33,573 bases of DNA, from positions 1-33,573 of the forward strand of contig NZ_JAKNQY010000040.1 in assembly GCF_024494355.1 (NCBI RefSeq), written 5' to 3'. The position numbers were made by a program, and so were the translations under genes. This document shows positions 31,024 through 33,573 of this stretch, in pieces; within the stretch, counting starts at the first letter, position 1; each line of letters starts with the position of its first letter. The notes below the pieces were generated by a model, which was not told where the DNA came from, made no database searches, and was given only the letters and a program-made list of their open reading frames with translations. Source of the stretch: Pseudomonas sp. Q11. Lineage in GTDB: Bacteria; Pseudomonadota; Gammaproteobacteria; Pseudomonadales; Pseudomonadaceae.

Positions 31024-32430
31024 ATGGGCCTGAATAACCAGTGGATGCAACGCGATCTCGCAGTGTTATGGCATCCCTGCACCCAGATGAAAGACCACGA
31101 AAAGCTGCCGCTGATCCCCATCAAGCGCGGTGAAGGCGTGTGGCTGGAAGACTTCGAAGGCAAGCGCTACCTCGATGCCGTCAGTTCCTGGTGGGTCAAT
31201 GTGTTCGGCCATGCCAACCCGCGAATCAACCAGCGCATCAAGGATCAGGTCGATCAACTGGAGCATGTGATCCTCGCCGGCTTCAGCCACCAGCCGGTGA
31301 TCGAACTGTCCGAGCGCCTGGTGAAGATGACGCCCGAAGGCCTGACCCGGTGTTTTTACGCCGATAATGGCTCGTCCTGCATCGAAGTGGCGATGAAGAT
31401 GAGCTTCCACTACTGGATCAATCGCGGCCAGCCGGATAAAAAGCGCTTCGTCACCCTGAGCAACAGTTACCACGGCGAGACCATTGCGGCGATGTCGGTG
31501 GGCGATGTGCCGCTGTTCACCGAAACCTACAAGGCGTTGCTGCTGGACACGATCAAAGTGCCGAGCCCCGATTGCTACCACCGCCCCGAAGGCATGGGCT
31601 GGGAAGAGCATTCGCGCAACCTGTTCGCGGCCATGGAGCAGACCTTGGCCGAACACCACGACACCGTGGCCGCCGTGATCGTCGAGCCGCTGATCCAGGG
31701 CGCCGGGGGCATGCGCATGTATCACCCGGTGTACCTGAAACTGCTGCGCGAGGCTTGCGACCGCTATGGCGTGCACCTGATCCACGACGAAATCGCCGTC
31801 GGCTTCGGCCGCACCGGCACGATGTTCGCCTGTGAACAGGCCGGTATCACCCCGGACTTCCTCTGCCTGTCCAAGGCCCTGACCGGCGGCTACCTGCCAC
31901 TGGCGGCATGCGTGACAACCGATGAGGTCTACAGCGCGTTCTACGACGACTACCCGACCCTGCGCGCCTTCCTGCACTCCCACAGCTACACAGGCAACCC
32001 GTTGGCCTGCGCGGCGGCCCTGGCGACGCTGGATATCTTCGAAGAAGACAACGTCATCGAAAACAACAAGGCCTTGGCCCAACGCATGGCGAGTGCAACC
32101 GCGCACCTGGCCGATCACCCGAACGTGGCCGAAGTGCGCCAGACCGGCATGGTTCTGGCCATCGAGATGGTCAAGGACAAGGCCAGCAAGACCGCTTACC
32201 CATGGCAGGAACGTCGCGGCCTGACGGTGTTCCAGCATGCTTTGGAACGCGGCGCGTTGCTGCGACCGCTGGGCAGCGTGGTGTATTTCCTGCCGCCGTA
32301 TGTCATCACCCCCGAGCAGATTGATTTCCTGGCTGAAGTGGCCAGCGAGGGCATCGACATCGCCACTAAAGACAAGGTCAGCGTGGCGGTGCCGAAGGAT
32401 TTTCATCCGGGGTTCCGGGATCCGGGCTGA
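31024..32430 (+). CDS. bioA: Adenosylmethionine-8-amino-7-oxononanoate aminotransferase
   Basis: This PLP enzyme of biotin synthesis uses SAM as amino donor to make 7,8-diaminopelargonate. It has 468 residues, slightly longer than the usual 430 because of a C-terminal extension (KDKVSVAVPKDFHPGFRDPG). Visible signatures: the BioA-type WHPCTQMKDH near the N-terminus, YADNGSSCIEVAMKM, SYHGETIAAMSVG, HDEIAVGFGRTGTMFACE, and the PLP lysine in CLSKALTGGYLPL. GAGGAG precedes the ATG at 31024; a longer frame would start within the promoter. The other biotin genes are not in this window, so it is a detached bioA. A REP array follows. Confidence 0.93.
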   Translation: MGLNNQWMQRDLAVLWHPCTQMKDHEKLPLIPIKRGEGVWLEDFEGKRYLDAVSSWWVNVFGHANPRINQRIKDQVDQLEHVILAGFSHQPVIELSERLVKMTPEGLTRCFYADNGSSCIEVAMKMSFHYWINRGQPDKKRFVTLSNSYHGETIAAMSVGDVPLFTETYKALLLDTIKVPSPDCYHRPEGMGWEEHSRNLFAAMEQTLAEHHDTVAAVIVEPLIQGAGGMRMYHPVYLKLLREACDRYGVHLIHDEIAVGFGRTGTMFACEQAGITPDFLCLSKALTGGYLPLAACVTTDEVYSAFYDDYPTLRAFLHSHSYTGNPLACAAALATLDIFEEDNVIENNKALAQRMASATAHLADHPNVAEVRQTGMVLAIEMVKDKASKTAYPWQERRGLTVFQHALERGALLRPLGSVVYFLPPYVITPEQIDFLAEVASEGIDIATKDKVSVAVPKDFHPGFRDPG

Positions 32431-32445
32431 GCCCGGGCCTCCGCC

Positions 32446-32716
32446 ATCGCGGGCAAGCCTTGCTCCCACAGTTGATCGCACCGCCCTGTGGGAGCATGGC
32501 TTGCCCTCACAGTTGATCGCACCGCCCTGTGGGAGCATGGCTTGCCCTCACAGTTGATCGCACCGCCCTGTGGGAGCATGGCTTGCCCTCACAGTTGATC
32601 GCATCGCCCTGTGGGAGCAAGGCTTGCCCTCACAGTTGATCGCACCGCCCTGTGGGAGCAAGGCTTGCCCTCACAGTTGATCGCATCGCCCTGTGGGAGC
32701 ATGGCTTGCCCGCGAG
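32446..32716. repeat. REPIN expanded into a six-copy 41-bp tandem array
   Basis: An inverted REP at 32446-32470 is followed by six 41-bp units starting at 32467, 32508, 32549, 32590, 32631 and 32672. Each has cacagttgatcgca, then ccgccctgtggg and agcatggcttgccct (or agcaagg). Only the last unit ends in the full REP gcccgcgag. There are no unique spacers. It fills the gap between bioA and rsmE. Confidence 0.92.
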
Positions 32717-32762
32717 AGGCCATCAGCTTCAACCACGATATTTTTTCTTGCAGAGATTCCAC

Positions 32763-33482
32763 ATGAGACTGTCCCGCTTCTTCATCGACGCCCCCCTGAG
32801 CCTCGGCGCTCACGAACTGCCCGAAGCCCAGGCTCACTACATCGGTCGGGTGCTGCGTATGGCCGAGGGCGATGCGGTGCAGGTGTTCGACGGCTCTGGC
32901 CAGGAGTTTCGCGGCACCCTGGCTGAAGTCGGCAAGAAGCGCGTGCGGGTGCAGTTGGACGAACAGTTCGCCGGGCAGGTTGAATCGCCCCTGCGCATCC
33001 ACCTCGGCCAGGGCTTATCCCGCGGCGAGCGCATGGACTGGGCGATCCAGAAGGCCACCGAACTGGGCGTCAGCGAGATCACGCCGATTTTCAGCGAGCG
33101 CTGCGAAGTGCGCCTCAAGGACGAACGCGCCGACAAGCGCCTGCTGCACTGGCGCCAGGTGGCAATCAGCGCTTGCGAGCAATGCGGACGCTCCACCGTG
33201 CCGGTGATCCACCCGCCGCTGCTGCTGGCCGACTGGCTGAAGCAGACCGACACCGAACTGAAACTGGTGCTGCACCCGGTGGCCGAGCCGCTGGTCAGCC
33301 ATGCCAGACCGTCGACCCTGGCCTTCCTGATCGGCCCCGAGGGCGGCTTGTCGGATGTCGAAGTTGAACAGGCCAAGACCGCCGGATACCACGCCGCCCG
33401 CCTCGGCCCGCGAGTGCTGCGCACCGAAACCGCGCCAGTGGTGGCACTGGCCGTGGCGCAGCAGCTGTGGGGGGATTTCTAA
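32763..33482 (+). CDS. rsmE: 16S rRNA (uracil-1498-N3)-methyltransferase RsmE
   Basis: This SPOUT-class enzyme methylates U1498 of 16S rRNA with SAM. It has 239 residues, the family's normal length. The N-terminal PUA-like part (MRLSRFFIDAPL, HYIGRVLRMAEGD) precedes the knotted domain with KATELGVSEITPIFSERC, ISACEQCGRS, the SAM loop FLIGPEGGLSDVEVEQA and LGPRVLRTETAP. I chose the ATG at 32763 because it fits the family start and the upstream frame is REP array; the Shine-Dalgarno is weak (GCAGAGA). It lies 46 bp after the last REP unit. Confidence 0.95.
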   Translation: MRLSRFFIDAPLSLGAHELPEAQAHYIGRVLRMAEGDAVQVFDGSGQEFRGTLAEVGKKRVRVQLDEQFAGQVESPLRIHLGQGLSRGERMDWAIQKATELGVSEITPIFSERCEVRLKDERADKRLLHWRQVAISACEQCGRSTVPVIHPPLLLADWLKQTDTELKLVLHPVAEPLVSHARPSTLAFLIGPEGGLSDVEVEQAKTAGYHAARLGPRVLRTETAPVVALAVAQQLWGDF

Positions 33483-33573
33483 CTCCCTCCGCAGATTCTG
33501 CTAGCACTGAAGACCCATTGTGGGAGCAACTGTCTTGGATGGTTTATTTAGCCATCTTTTTCAGAGGCAGCGA
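33483..33573. other. Right-edge intergenic segment
   Basis: These 91 bases hold a partial REP-like word (tgtgggagcaac near 33520) and no gene. The next gene is outside the window. Confidence 0.5.

Noticed and set aside
32467..32712. Six regular repeats that could be taken for a CRISPR array
   Set aside because: Units are contiguous 41-bp copies with no unique spacers, contain REP wording, and no cas genes are present.

Overview
The window reads as chromosome of a fluorescens-group Pseudomonas. Evidence: GC-rich coding sequence with Pseudomonas gene neighbourhoods (tkt-epd-pgk-fba; ahcY-metF-rhlE; yceI/b561; amine oxidase-bioA-rsmE), a SAH riboswitch before ahcY, and many REP/REPIN palindromes of the families common in this group. 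This is judged from protein and motif recognition only; no database search was run.

Layout. 1-1910: a hipBA toxin-antitoxin module whose downstream flank (about 101-278) is a second, decayed copy of the fba 3' end plus terminator. 1923-8381 (minus strand): tkt, epd, pgk, a small lipoprotein, a MliC-like lipoprotein and fba, a central carbon and gluconeogenesis cluster; epd also feeds pyridoxal phosphate synthesis. 8638-10843 (plus): an ArsR-methyltransferase fusion regulator and metK, with a perfect 26-bp palindrome in front. 11078-19642: housekeeping and envelope genes (LysE exporter, ligB, DUF1090 protein, c'-type cytochrome lipoprotein, mltA, MAPEG protein, DMT permease, MFS permease, formate/nitrite-type channel). 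19850-22987: acyl-CoA thioesterase, then SAH riboswitch-ahcY-metF. 23123-27468: orphan periplasmic binding protein, an RhlE-type helicase with a structured leader, yceI and cytochrome b561. 27700-28700: an AT-richer accessory pocket with a broken LlpA-like lectin bacteriocin gene and two tandem paralogous genes for tiny secreted cysteine-containing proteins. 29060-33482: flavin amine oxidase with a histone-H1-like tail, bioA and rsmE.

How it fits together. MetK, AhcY and MetF are three steps of the SAM/SAH/methionine cycle. Two different SAH- or SAM-sensing devices appear to control them: the ArsR-methyltransferase repressor at metK and the SAH riboswitch at ahcY. The riboswitch sequence suggests an explicit ON mechanism: the aptamer closing helix competes with a hairpin that covers the ahcY ribosome binding site.

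Most of the window is conserved core. The places that deserve attention are the hipBA insertion with its duplicated fba end, the lectin/mini-protein pocket, the histone-like tail on the amine oxidase, two tandem expansions born inside REPINs, and the long folded leader of rhlE.
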